From the NCBI GenBank assembly GCA_964504305.1, contig CAZDEB010000002.1:248001-312000 (forward strand): a stretch of DNA of 64,000 bases, read 5' to 3'. The DNA comes from UBA11606 sp964504305. Its GTDB lineage: Bacteria > Actinomycetota > Acidimicrobiia > Acidimicrobiales > Aldehydirespiratoraceae. Shown one piece after another: positions 33,127-41,467 of the stretch (the first letter of the stretch is position 1; every line of letters begins with the position of its first letter). A program made the translations under genes and the position numbers. The notes under the pieces are model-generated. The model searched no databases. It was not told where the DNA came from and was given only the letters and a program-made list of their open reading frames with translations.

Positions 33127-34458
33127 ATGTTTTTTCGACTGCCCGCTACTGCCCGACCCGCTCCACTCGTTGTTCGACGCGCTGTCGTCGCGACGCTCGG
33201 TGCCGCCGTCCTTGCCCTCACCGGCGCTCGCTTTTCCAACGATGCCGCGCTCGGAAACGACTCTGGCAGCCGACTCGACGAGACAACGCTGCCGGGGATC
33301 GGTGCGCTGGTTCCCGATGACCAGCTGGACCAGCGCATTCTGGGACTCGAGCTCACCGGCGACGAATGGACCGCGGCAACTACCGAGCTGAACGATGCAT
33401 TATTCGCCCATGAAGACGCCCAGCGCCGCAACAACCAAGCACGCCGTGACCTGGCGCAGACCTTCACCGCCCGCCTCGATACCGCCGATGATCTGCGCCG
33501 AGCCGAAACACTGGCCGGGACCGTCGACGAGCAGATCAGTGCTCTCGAAGCACTGCTACAGAAGCGTGCTGTTGCCCTATTTGTGAACTTTGGTGATGCC
33601 GAGACAGAAGTCCTGTCCTCGGCCCGAGCCGCCGCCGACGAGGCTCGTGTGCGCCAACTCTCGAACGAAGTTGACGAGTCACAGTTTGATCAACGCGACG
33701 ATCTCGAGACGCAACGATCCGATCTCGACCAGACGCTCTCTGCTCTTCGCGGTCGCCTGGTGGAACTCACCACGACCGAAGCCGCACTCCAGTTGTCGAT
33801 AGCGAGTTCGCTCGCCGATCTCGGCCACTCCGAACTGGCCATCGAGGCTGCGACCACTCATGTTCGCGACGCACGACGCCGCTCACGCATCGAGGGCTAC
33901 GACTTCTCGGTAACGGCCCTCGATGCGTACCTGGGCGCCGAAGTCTTGCTATCTGAGGCCCGACCGGGGTGCAATGCGCAGTGGTGGATGATTGCTGGTA
34001 TCGCACGAGTCGAGAGTCGACACGGCGAACTTGGTGGACGAACCGTCAGCGCCTCGGGTCGAACCTCTACTGAGATCGTGGGAGTCGTTCTTGACGGCGG
34101 TCCCGGAGTCCGTGCGGTGGTCGATACCGACGGCGGGCAACTAGATGGCGATCCGATCTGGGATCGTGCAGTGGGCCCCATGCAATTCATTCCCGGAACG
34201 TGGACGATCCGAGGTCGCGACGCCAGCGGAGATGGGATCGCCGACCCGCACAATCTCTACGACGCGGCCTTCTCGACTGGCCGTTACCTGTGTCAGCTCG
34301 GTGGCGACCTGTCACTCGATTCGAACCTCTTGGATGCATATTTCGGTTACAACACGTCGGCCGACTACGTGGCCGAGGTCGAGCACTGGGCCACTCGGTA
34401 TCGCCAGCTCCAACTCGACCAGTCCCTACTCGAGGACCAATCCCTGCTCGGGGGCTAG
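33127..34458 (+). CDS. Secreted lytic transglycosylase with coiled-coil N-terminal half
   Basis: This 443-residue protein starts with a basic-hydrophobic signal or anchor (about 16-36). A long helical coiled coil covers about 60-250 (EQISALEALLQKRAVALFV, LETQRSDLDQTLSAL). The C-terminal part is an MltB/SLT-like domain with the probable catalytic E296 in ARVESRHG, then GPMQFIPGTW and the YNTS block in YFGYNTSADYV. The enzyme should cleave the glycan backbone of peptidoglycan. The coiled coil may hold it in a division or elongation complex. The gene is followed by the large non-coding region. Confidence 0.88.
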   Translation: MFFRLPATARPAPLVVRRAVVATLGAAVLALTGARFSNDAALGNDSGSRLDETTLPGIGALVPDDQLDQRILGLELTGDEWTAATTELNDALFAHEDAQRRNNQARRDLAQTFTARLDTADDLRRAETLAGTVDEQISALEALLQKRAVALFVNFGDAETEVLSSARAAADEARVRQLSNEVDESQFDQRDDLETQRSDLDQTLSALRGRLVELTTTEAALQLSIASSLADLGHSELAIEAATTHVRDARRRSRIEGYDFSVTALDAYLGAEVLLSEARPGCNAQWWMIAGIARVESRHGELGGRTVSASGRTSTEIVGVVLDGGPGVRAVVDTDGGQLDGDPIWDRAVGPMQFIPGTWTIRGRDASGDGIADPHNLYDAAFSTGRYLCQLGGDLSLDSNLLDAYFGYNTSADYVAEVEHWATRYRQLQLDQSLLEDQSLLGG

Positions 34459-34489
34459 TGCGGATGGCCCAGGCCGAATGGGTTGAATT

Positions 34490-35200
34490 GCTCATTTCTG
34501 TGCGAAGGTCTGTGGAAAGGTCTGCAAAACTTGGGGAAAGACGGTGGGTTTCGCGCCAAAGCCTGGGGATTTTGGCCGATGCGGTTGACCGGCAGGAATT
34601 TCGGTCGCAAGATACGTCCCGTCGAAGCGAACTAGCGACGGTTGGGAAGTCGAGAAGCAACGAAGGGCGCAAGCCTTGAGCGGCGGATCGAGATCCTCGG
34701 CCGGAGCGAACCTCGCGGAGACTCGACACGATCAGGCCGAGTCCCTTTGGGGGCGAGGCGGATCGGCCGGAGACGCCGTTGGAGCGACGAAGGACCAAAC
34801 GAGAGACCCTCACGAGGGGGAACTCGGGAGGACCGGAGAAGCACCAGACCACGGGGTTCTCGCCGGTTGTCAGGCCCACGCTTCGGAGCGTGGGACCGGG
34901 CCGGAGAGATCACGATCCCGAGGTGAGGAGTCAGGCGAGTCCGATTCGGAGCCACACCGACGGGTGAGGCAAAGGGTTGGGTGAGTTGGTACCGCCGGGT
35001 ACTGAACGCCGGTTCAGGTCGACCACAGCAGGAGACGATTTTGCTGGGGTTGGCTAGGGACAGCACCGTGTACACGGAGCAGTTCTCGAAACTACGTGAA
35101 TGCCGTCGGGCTGAAGCGCAGGGTGATCAGGGTTGATTTCGGAGCCCCGAGAAGTTGAGCAACGCAAGTTGCGAGGCTGCTCGGGGCTTCGTTCCTTTTT
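34490..35200 (+). ncRNA. Candidate large structured non-coding RNA
   Basis: The stretch from 34459 to 35233 has no convincing gene. On the plus strand it is purine-rich and full of short hairpins. Examples are a GCAA-capped stem near 34663-34677, CCCACGCT/AGCGTGGG with a TCGG loop (34875-34894), two adjacent 5-bp stems with identical GCCG loops (34989-35002 and 35003-35016), CAGCA/TGCTG (35026-35046) and CCGTGTACACGG (35067-35078). CCGGAG(A/C) recurs at least four times. The region ends in a terminator-like hairpin with a T-run (35143-35200). Open readings here are low in complexity. I cannot match it to RNase P, tmRNA, SRP, 6S or group I intron cores. GOLLD, ROOL, HEARO or a group II intron relic remain possible. 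Ends are approximate. Confidence 0.55.
35143..35200 (+). terminator. Intrinsic terminator at the end of the candidate RNA
   Basis: The outer arms AGCCCCGAG (35143-35151) and CTCGGGGCT (35180-35188) pair perfectly over nine bases. Between them is an inner stem GCAAC/GTTGC with a GCAA loop (35159-35172). TTCGTTCCTTTTT follows. It would end a plus-strand transcript coming from the non-coding region or the transglycosylase gene. Confidence 0.75.
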
Positions 35201-35203
35201 GCC

Positions 35204-35235
35204 GGTAGTGAAGACGGCTGGTAGTGAAGGCGGCT
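35204..35235. repeat. 16-bp imperfect tandem repeat
   Basis: GGTAGTGAAGACGGCT is followed directly by GGTAGTGAAGGCGGCT, with one mismatch. The second copy reaches into the stop codon of the zinc-ribbon gene. It is a small local duplication of unknown meaning. Confidence 0.8.
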
Positions 35236-35422
35236 AGTCGTCCTTGAGGGCCACGGCGTTGGGCGTGACGTTCATCTTGGGTTCGTACTCGGCGACGTCA
35301 ATCGCCTGGGCATCGGCCCCCTGCGTCGCCCGCAGCTCTCCGCGACACTGTTCGCACGGGCCGTAATACTCCTCGACGACGTCGGCTCCGCAGCGCGGAC
35401 AACTGATCTCAAGTTGGCTCAT
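35234..35422 (-). CDS. Small zinc-ribbon protein
   Basis: This 62-residue protein has a CxxC...CxxC zinc ribbon (CPRCGADVVEEYYGPCEQC, about 8-26) and an acidic tail with Pro-Asn (KMNVTPNAVALKDD). Small ribbons of this kind are common in actinobacteria and of unknown role. I chose the ATG at 35422, with AAAGGTG upstream. It converges with the candidate RNA terminator. Its stop falls in a 16-bp tandem repeat. Confidence 0.78.
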   Translation of the reverse strand: MSQLEISCPRCGADVVEEYYGPCEQCRGELRATQGADAQAIDVAEYEPKMNVTPNAVALKDD

Positions 35423-35545
35423 GAGAGCACCTTTACACACTTAGTGGTCCTGCTGGGGGCCAACATCTTTTGGGGCCGGCATCGCCATGCAACCGCGTCA
35501 AATCCGGTCCCACCGGTAGGATCCCCCCGTTCTTGAGAGGCTGCG

Positions 35546-36985
35546 ATGACCAACCCTGCTCCAACCGACGCGCGCACGGTAATTGTCGGCGCGGGCCCGG
35601 CCGGTCTCACCGCGGCTTACGAACTGGCCAAAGCCGGATACTCCTCTACGGTGCTCGAAGCCGACAACGTCGTTGGAGGCATCTCGCGCACCGTCGACAT
35701 CGAGGGCTGGCGATTCGACATAGGCGGTCATCGGTTCTTCACGAAGGTAAAGCGGGTCCGGGATTTCTGGCACGAAATCTTGCCGGACGAGGACTTCTTG
35801 ACGCGACCTCGTATGAGTCGCATCTACTACCAAAACCGCTTCTACGACTACCCGCTGCGAGCATTCAATGCTCTGGGGAACCTCGGGCTGATCGAGGCCG
35901 TCCGGTGTGTGATCTCCTACGTCGGTGTGCGGATTCGCCCGCCGGCTGATCAGTCAACGTTCGAGGGCTACACCGCGTCGAAATTCGGGTGGCGGCTGTA
36001 TCGCACATTTTTCGAGACCTATACCGAAAAGGTCTGGGGTATCCCTGCTGACGAGATCCAGGCCGATTGGGCGGCCCAGCGCATCAAAAACCTCAACCTG
36101 TTTCGAGCGGCGCTCAACTCCATTACCCCAAGACGTAACCAAACCGATATCACCAGCCTTATCGAAGAATTCGAGTACCCCCGCCATGGGCCCGGCATGA
36201 TGTGGGAACGCTGCCACGACCTGATTCTGGAACGCCAAGGTTCGGTGCGTTTGGAACACCAAGTCAAACGGATCGTCCACGCCAACGGACTGGCGACCTC
36301 GGTCGAAGCATCGTTCAACAACGGGACGGAAAGCTTCGAGACCGATCACATCATCTCGTCGATGCCGCTACCACTCTTGGTCAAGGCCATGGACCCTCCC
36401 CCGCCCGACGAAGTCATCGCCGCCGCCGATGGTCTGCGGTTTCGCGACTTCCTGACCGTTGCGTTGGTTGTTCCGCAGGACGCAGGGTTCCCTGACAACT
36501 GGATCTACATCCACTCGCCAGAGGTCAAGGTCGGACGGGTTCAGAACTTTTTGTCGTGGTCGCCAGAAATGGTGCCGGAAGCAGGAAAGACTTGCCTCGG
36601 ACTCGAATACTTCGTAAATGAAGGCGACGAACTGTGGACGGCTTCTGACGATGACCTGATCGCCCTTGGTACCCAAGAAATGGCGCTTCTCGATCTGTTG
36701 GCCCCCGAAGACGTCCAGCAGGGGTTCGTCGTACGGATGCCCAAGGCCTACCCGATGTACGACGGTGACTATCAGTCCAACGTCGACACGCTGAGGCAGT
36801 GGCTGGGTGCCAATGCCGCCAACGTTTACCCGGTGGGTCGCAACGGCATGCATCGATACAACAACCAAGATCATTCGATGTACACCGCGATGCTCACGGT
36901 CGGAAACATCGTCGACGGGGCAAATCACGATGTGTGGAAGGTCAACGTCGAGGCGGAGTACCACGAAGAATCGTCTGAGGGCTAA
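35546..36985 (+). CDS. FAD-dependent NAD(P)-binding oxidoreductase, UDP-galactopyranose mutase/protoporphyrinogen oxidase-like
   Basis: This 479-residue flavoprotein has an N-terminal Rossmann motif GAGPAGLTAAYELAKAG (16-32), then an acid-ended strand VLEAD and VVGGISRT. WRFDIGGHRFFTK is the block found in UDP-galactopyranose mutase-like amine oxidases. The C-terminal FAD block is YPVGRNGMHRYNNQDHSMYT. Neighbours are glycosyltransferases and AftD, so a role in making furanose sugars or modifying wall glycans is plausible. It is not the short UGM (Glf) itself. Confidence 0.82.
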   Translation: MTNPAPTDARTVIVGAGPAGLTAAYELAKAGYSSTVLEADNVVGGISRTVDIEGWRFDIGGHRFFTKVKRVRDFWHEILPDEDFLTRPRMSRIYYQNRFYDYPLRAFNALGNLGLIEAVRCVISYVGVRIRPPADQSTFEGYTASKFGWRLYRTFFETYTEKVWGIPADEIQADWAAQRIKNLNLFRAALNSITPRRNQTDITSLIEEFEYPRHGPGMMWERCHDLILERQGSVRLEHQVKRIVHANGLATSVEASFNNGTESFETDHIISSMPLPLLVKAMDPPPPDEVIAAADGLRFRDFLTVALVVPQDAGFPDNWIYIHSPEVKVGRVQNFLSWSPEMVPEAGKTCLGLEYFVNEGDELWTASDDDLIALGTQEMALLDLLAPEDVQQGFVVRMPKAYPMYDGDYQSNVDTLRQWLGANAANVYPVGRNGMHRYNNQDHSMYTAMLTVGNIVDGANHDVWKVNVEAEYHEESSEG

Positions 36986-37011
36986 CTGAACGGCGGCGCG
37001 AGTCGTTTCGC

Positions 37012-37881
37012 CTAGACCCCGACATCTTCAGGAGGAGCGCCAAATCGACCCCGAAGAAAGTCGCGGATTGCGAGCAGCCGCCCCCTCGGCGACCAGTGCA
37101 GCCCACGAGCACCGGGACGCACCATCCCAATGGGGATCTGGACCAGCGCAATCAGGATCCGAACGGCGGCTTGTCGACGGCCGAAGTGCTCCTTCAGCAT
37201 CAAAAGGGTGTTGCGCAATTGGAGATAGGCCACCCGTTCGATCGACGCGCTCATGCCGGGATTTCGCACCATCGCGCCACGAATCAAGCCGCTTTGCCAC
37301 CCTGCCGCCGCCGCTCGAAGAGCTAACTCGGACTCCTCGCAGTATGCGAAATAGCGTTCGTCGAACAGCCCCACTTCTTCGATGCATCGGCGCCGCACCA
37401 TCATCAGGGTGCCGTGAGGGTAACCAACCAACTCGAATCCCTCGTCCACCGTTGGTTCGGCGTCGATCGTGCCAAGAAACGGATCGATGATGGGCCGATG
37501 ACCATCACCCACGTCGGCGCTCACCAGCCCCACAAACGGCCGGTCGCGTAGTTCCAGAAGCATCTTGGCCACTGTGCCCTCGTCGGGCAGGGCGTCGTGG
37601 GGAGCGACCACCGCCCATTCGGTGTTGTGGGCACGTAGCCAGCGCCGCAGCCCGACGTTGCCGCCGGGCCCAAACCCGAGGTTGGCGTCGGCCAGGATTA
37701 TCTCGGCGTCTCCGACGAGGGACGCAAGGGCGATCTGAGTCTCGGGGGCCGAGCCGTTGTCCACCACAATGATGCTGGCATCAACCCCTTGGTGTCTGAA
37801 CGCGTCGACGGTGCGACCAATGGCATCAGGGCGGTCGCGGTGGATGATGATCACGGATATCGAGTCCGCCAGCTTTGACAT
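37012..37881 (-). CDS. GT2 family glycosyltransferase
   Basis: This 289-residue protein is a GT-A fold glycosyltransferase with SVIIIHRDRPDAIGRTV, IIVVDNGSAPETQ and ADANLGFGPGGNVGLRRWL near the N-terminus. Later it has GTLMMVRRRCIEEVGLFDERYFAYCEESELALRA, as in rhamnosyl- and galactofuranosyltransferases. The ATG at 37881 is chosen; another at 37944 would add 21 residues. Neither has a clear ribosome-binding site. The longest reading to 38097 would overlap the divergent GT4 gene and was rejected. It probably adds sugar to a cell-wall glycan. Confidence 0.83.
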   Translation of the reverse strand: MSKLADSISVIIIHRDRPDAIGRTVDAFRHQGVDASIIVVDNGSAPETQIALASLVGDAEIILADANLGFGPGGNVGLRRWLRAHNTEWAVVAPHDALPDEGTVAKMLLELRDRPFVGLVSADVGDGHRPIIDPFLGTIDAEPTVDEGFELVGYPHGTLMMVRRRCIEEVGLFDERYFAYCEESELALRAAAAGWQSGLIRGAMVRNPGMSASIERVAYLQLRNTLLMLKEHFGRRQAAVRILIALVQIPIGMVRPGARGLHWSPRGRLLAIRDFLRGRFGAPPEDVGV

Positions 37882-37995
37882 AGTGGTGCGATGGTGGCCG
37901 AGAAAAACGCTTCGAGCAAGCTGGCTTCTGAGATCTCGACTCATGGCTGTTGCCCGGTACGATAGGCACATCGCCAACGGGGCTGGAGGGCACGG

Positions 37996-39183
37996 GTGAG
38001 CACTCACGATCCGAAGCCCGAGGACAATGGGCCCGCGGTCACTCCTAGCGACAAACTCGGCGACCTCGCGGCCAGAGCCGGCATTCGGCGCATACATATT
38101 CTGGCTTGGCGCGACCTCGCCGACGTCGAGGCGGGCGGATCAGAGCTTCACGCCTCGTCGGTGGCGGCAAAGTGGGCCGAAGCCGGACTCGAAGTCTTGA
38201 TGCGCACGTCCTATGCCCAAGGCGCCCCGCCCGAAACCGTGCGCGACGGCTATTCGGTTGTGCGTCGCGGCGGGCGGTACATGATTTTCCCGCGGGCTGC
38301 GACATCAGAAATGGCCGGACGTCGCGGCCGGCGCGACGCGTTGGTCGAAATCTGGAACGGCGTCCCGTTCTTCTCGCCGATTTGGGCCCGAGGACCCCGG
38401 GCAACGTGGCTCCATCACGTGCACGAAGACATGTGGCCAATGGTGCTCCCGCCTCGACTGGCGCGTGCGGGCCAAGTCCTCGAACGCAACGTCGCTCCCC
38501 CGTTCTACCGGTGGTCGCCGATCGTCACCCTCTCGGACTCGTCGCGCCGACACATCGTCGACCGCATGAAAATCCCTGCCGAGCGCATCAAGGTGGTGCC
38601 GCCCGGGATCAGCGAGCGGTACTCACCTGGCGGGGACGAATCTCCAGAACCCACAGTTCTGGCTGTCGGCCGACTGATGCCCGCCAAGGACTTCCCGGCC
38701 CTGATCCGGGCCATGAACGTAGTCAGGCAAGACCAACCTCGCGCCCGGCTCATTGTCGTGGGGGAAGGTTACGAGCGGCTTCGACTCGAGCAAATCAGCC
38801 ATGACCTCGATGCCGAGCAGTGGTGCGACTTACGTGGTCGAGTCGGTCCCGACGAGTTACTCAGTCTCTACCGGTCGGCTTGGCTGGTCGCCAGCGCGTC
38901 AAGGGCCGAAGGTTGGGGAATGACCCTCACCGAGGCCGCGGCCTGCGCCACGCCCGCAGTCGCTACCCGCATTCCTGGTCACATTGATGCGGTGCGCGAT
39001 CAAGTCACCGGAGTGCTCGTCGACTCCGACGACGAACTAGCGGCGGCGATCGGTGGGTTGCTTCGCAACCACGACCAGCGCCGCACAATGGGCCAAGCGG
39101 CACGAGAGTTCGCTTCGTCGCTGACCTGGGACCGCACCGCCTACGACACCCTGGAAGTGCTGGCCTCCCAGCGGCGCCGGTGA
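37996..39183 (+). CDS. GT4 family glycosyltransferase
   Basis: This 395-residue GT-B glycosyltransferase has an acceptor domain (LAWRDLADVEAGGSELHASS) and a GT4 donor domain with VLAVGRLMPAKDFPALIRAM. The catalytic E-x7-E type motif is EGWGMTLTEAAACATPAVAT. The substrate is probably a lipid-linked or wall glycan. It starts with GTG at 37996. Its stop overlaps the AftD start (GTGA), so the two are coupled. Confidence 0.9.
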   Translation: MSTHDPKPEDNGPAVTPSDKLGDLAARAGIRRIHILAWRDLADVEAGGSELHASSVAAKWAEAGLEVLMRTSYAQGAPPETVRDGYSVVRRGGRYMIFPRAATSEMAGRRGRRDALVEIWNGVPFFSPIWARGPRATWLHHVHEDMWPMVLPPRLARAGQVLERNVAPPFYRWSPIVTLSDSSRRHIVDRMKIPAERIKVVPPGISERYSPGGDESPEPTVLAVGRLMPAKDFPALIRAMNVVRQDQPRARLIVVGEGYERLRLEQISHDLDAEQWCDLRGRVGPDELLSLYRSAWLVASASRAEGWGMTLTEAAACATPAVATRIPGHIDAVRDQVTGVLVDSDDELAAAIGGLLRNHDQRRTMGQAAREFASSLTWDRTAYDTLEVLASQRRR

Positions 39184-41367
39184 TGCCCGGCGGGATCGTT
39201 CGATCCTTGCGCAACTTTGGTCGCAACCACTCGGTCCTCTTGATTTCGGCGTTTGCGGCCTATGTCCCCGCAATACTTTCCAGCCCAGGCCAGGTCGGCG
39301 CCGACACCAAGACGTATCTCTACCTTGATCCCGGCAAAGTCTTGAACGAGGCCAGCAGCCTCTGGAACAGCGATGTCGCCCTCGGCACAGTCACCCATCA
39401 GACGATCGGTTACCTATGGCCAATGGGCCCGTTCTACTGGTTGTTCGAAGCAGCGGGAAGCCCCGACTGGTTTGCCCAACGGATATGGATCGGTTCGCTG
39501 CTATTGCTGGCTGGGCTTGGTGTCAGATTCCTGCTGCGGACCATGGATTGGGCAGGCCCCGGCTTGCTCCTGGCAGTATTGGCCTACCAACTGAGTCCTT
39601 ATCTGCTCGACTACTCGGCCAGAATTTCCGCCGTCCTATTGCCGTGGGTCGGCCTTCCGTGGATGATCGGTCTCACAATTCGCGCCGCCCGTACGCAGGG
39701 TTGGCGTCACCCTGCTCTCTTTGCGTTGCTCACCTTGACCATTGGTGGGGTCAATGCCACGTCGCTGCTACTGGTCGGATTGGCGCCGGTGCTTTGGTTG
39801 GTCCACGCCGTTTTTGCCGAGCGGTCTCTCGCGTGGCGCGATGCCCTCTTCGCGGCGCTTAGGATCGCTCTGCTCACCGTCGCTACCGCGGTCTGGTGGA
39901 TCGCCGGGCTGGTCCTACAGGGCGGCTACAGCCTCCCGGTGACTCGCTATACCGAAACCTACGAGGTCGTCGCTGATGCCGCCACCGCCCCCGAAATATT
40001 GCGAGGCCTCGGTTATTGGTTCTTTTACGGAAACGACAAATTCGGTGCGTGGATTCAGCCGAGCATCGAATACACCCAAGGGGTCTGGCTGCTGTTTCTG
40101 AGTTTCGGGTTGGTCGTGCTGGCCCTATTGTCGTCAGCGTTCGTGCGCTGGCGCCACCGGTCGTTCTTCCTGCTGTTACTGGTCACCGGATCGCTGATTG
40201 GGATTGGGTCTCACCCCTTCGACAATCCTTCGTTGCTGGGTTCGCTGTTCAAGGATTTCACCCGCACCGAAGCCGGGCTATCCCTTCGATCGACGCCACG
40301 AGCAGTGCCGATGGTCGTGCTGGCCACCGCGGTCTTGCTCGGGGCCATGGCTGCGGCCGCGCAACAAAGATGGCCGGACTGGGGCCGGCGGTTCACCGGT
40401 CTGGTACTTGCCGCCGTGGTGCTGGCCAACCCGGCCATCTGGCGGGTTCGGATGGTCGAGGAACACCTACGCCGCGACGAGGACCTACCCCAGTACTGGA
40501 TCGACGCGGCCGCGTGGTTCGATGCCACCGATGACGGTTCGCGTATTTGGGAGGTCCCGGGTAGCGACTTCGCGTCGTACCGGTGGGGAAACACAGTCGA
40601 TCCAATAACGCCCGGACTCATGCAACGAGGGTTCGTATCACGCGAGTTGGTCCCGTTTGGATCGCCCGAGTCGGCAAACTTGCTCACCGCGTTCGATCGC
40701 AAAATGCAAGAAGGTTCGTTATCGGCCGACTCGGTTGTGCCAATCGCCGAGTTGATGTCGGTTGGCGAAGTCGTGCACCGTGCTGATCTCACGTTCGAGC
40801 GGTTCCGCACGCCGCGTCCCGTGCCTACCGCCGACTTTCTGAACCGTATCGATGGTTTCAGCCAGATCAAATCCTTTGGGGCGGCGGTCCCGAACATCGC
40901 GGGACCCGAGCAAACCCTGCGTGACGAGATCTATCTCGCGACCGATCCGTTGCTTGTCGATCCTTCGCCCGTCACCGCCTACCACGTTGCTAATCCTCTT
41001 GATGTGGTGCGACTCCGCCCGACGCAAAACTCACAAGTGGTGGTCGGCGACGGCGAGGGCGTAATCGACGCCGCCGCGGCAGGCCTGATCGATACCGGCC
41101 GGCCAATATTCTTCGGCGCCGACCTCGTCTCGACCCCAGACCTCGCCAAGACGGTGCTCGCAACACCTGGCGACATCATCGTGACCGACACCAACCGACG
41201 TAGAGCCCGGAGCTGGGGCACGTTACGCGAGAACGTCGGGTACACCGAGTTGGCCGGAGAGGAACCGCTTAGGTTCGACCCCCAGGACAACCGCCTGGAC
41301 GTCTTCCCCGACGCTTCCACAACGCCGGGCCTAGATGTCGACGACACCCGCACCGTGGCCGTCCAGA
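39180..41367 (+). CDS. aftD: AftD-type arabinofuranosyltransferase (DUF3367), 5' part before the assembly gap
   Basis: This is the first 729 codons of a very long polytopic membrane glycosyltransferase. GADTKTYLYLDPGKVLNEA, GTVTHQTIGYLWPMGPFYWL and the multiple transmembrane helices of residues 10-440 match AftD, the (1-3)-arabinofuranosyltransferase of arabinogalactan synthesis. A periplasmic part follows, then the reading runs into the N block at 41368. The rest of the gene is at 41468-43333. The start is GTG at 39180 overlapping the GT4 stop, or ATG at 39183. Outside mycobacteria the sugar added is not certain. Confidence 0.9.
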
Positions 41368-41467
41368 NNNNNNNNNNNNNNNNNNNNNNNNNNNNNNNNN
41401 NNNNNNNNNNNNNNNNNNNNNNNNNNNNNNNNNNNNNNNNNNNNNNNNNNNNNNNNNNNNNNNNNNN
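41368..41467. other. Assembly gap (100 N)
   Basis: One hundred N lie inside the AftD gene. The reading frame before the gap (one base past a whole codon) and the open frame starting exactly at 41468 would join only if the true gap length leaves remainder 2 on division by 3. The 100 N therefore look like a placeholder of unknown length, not a measured one. Confidence 0.97.

Noticed and set aside
34500..34580. TGTGGAAAG and TGGGGAAAG motifs resembling DnaA boxes
   Set aside because: They are imperfect, no AT-rich element or dnaA gene is near, and they lie in the purine-rich candidate RNA.
34632..35075. Long open reading frames on both strands in the non-coding region
   Set aside because: They are Arg/Ser/Pro-rich low-complexity readings typical of GC-rich structured DNA, without ribosome-binding sites or known domains.
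34490..35200. RNase P RNA, tmRNA, SRP RNA, or group I intron
   Set aside because: I looked for GAGGAAAGTC, the tmRNA ends, the GGAAGCA SRP core and group I conserved cores and saw none. A group II relic or GOLLD/HEARO could not be excluded.
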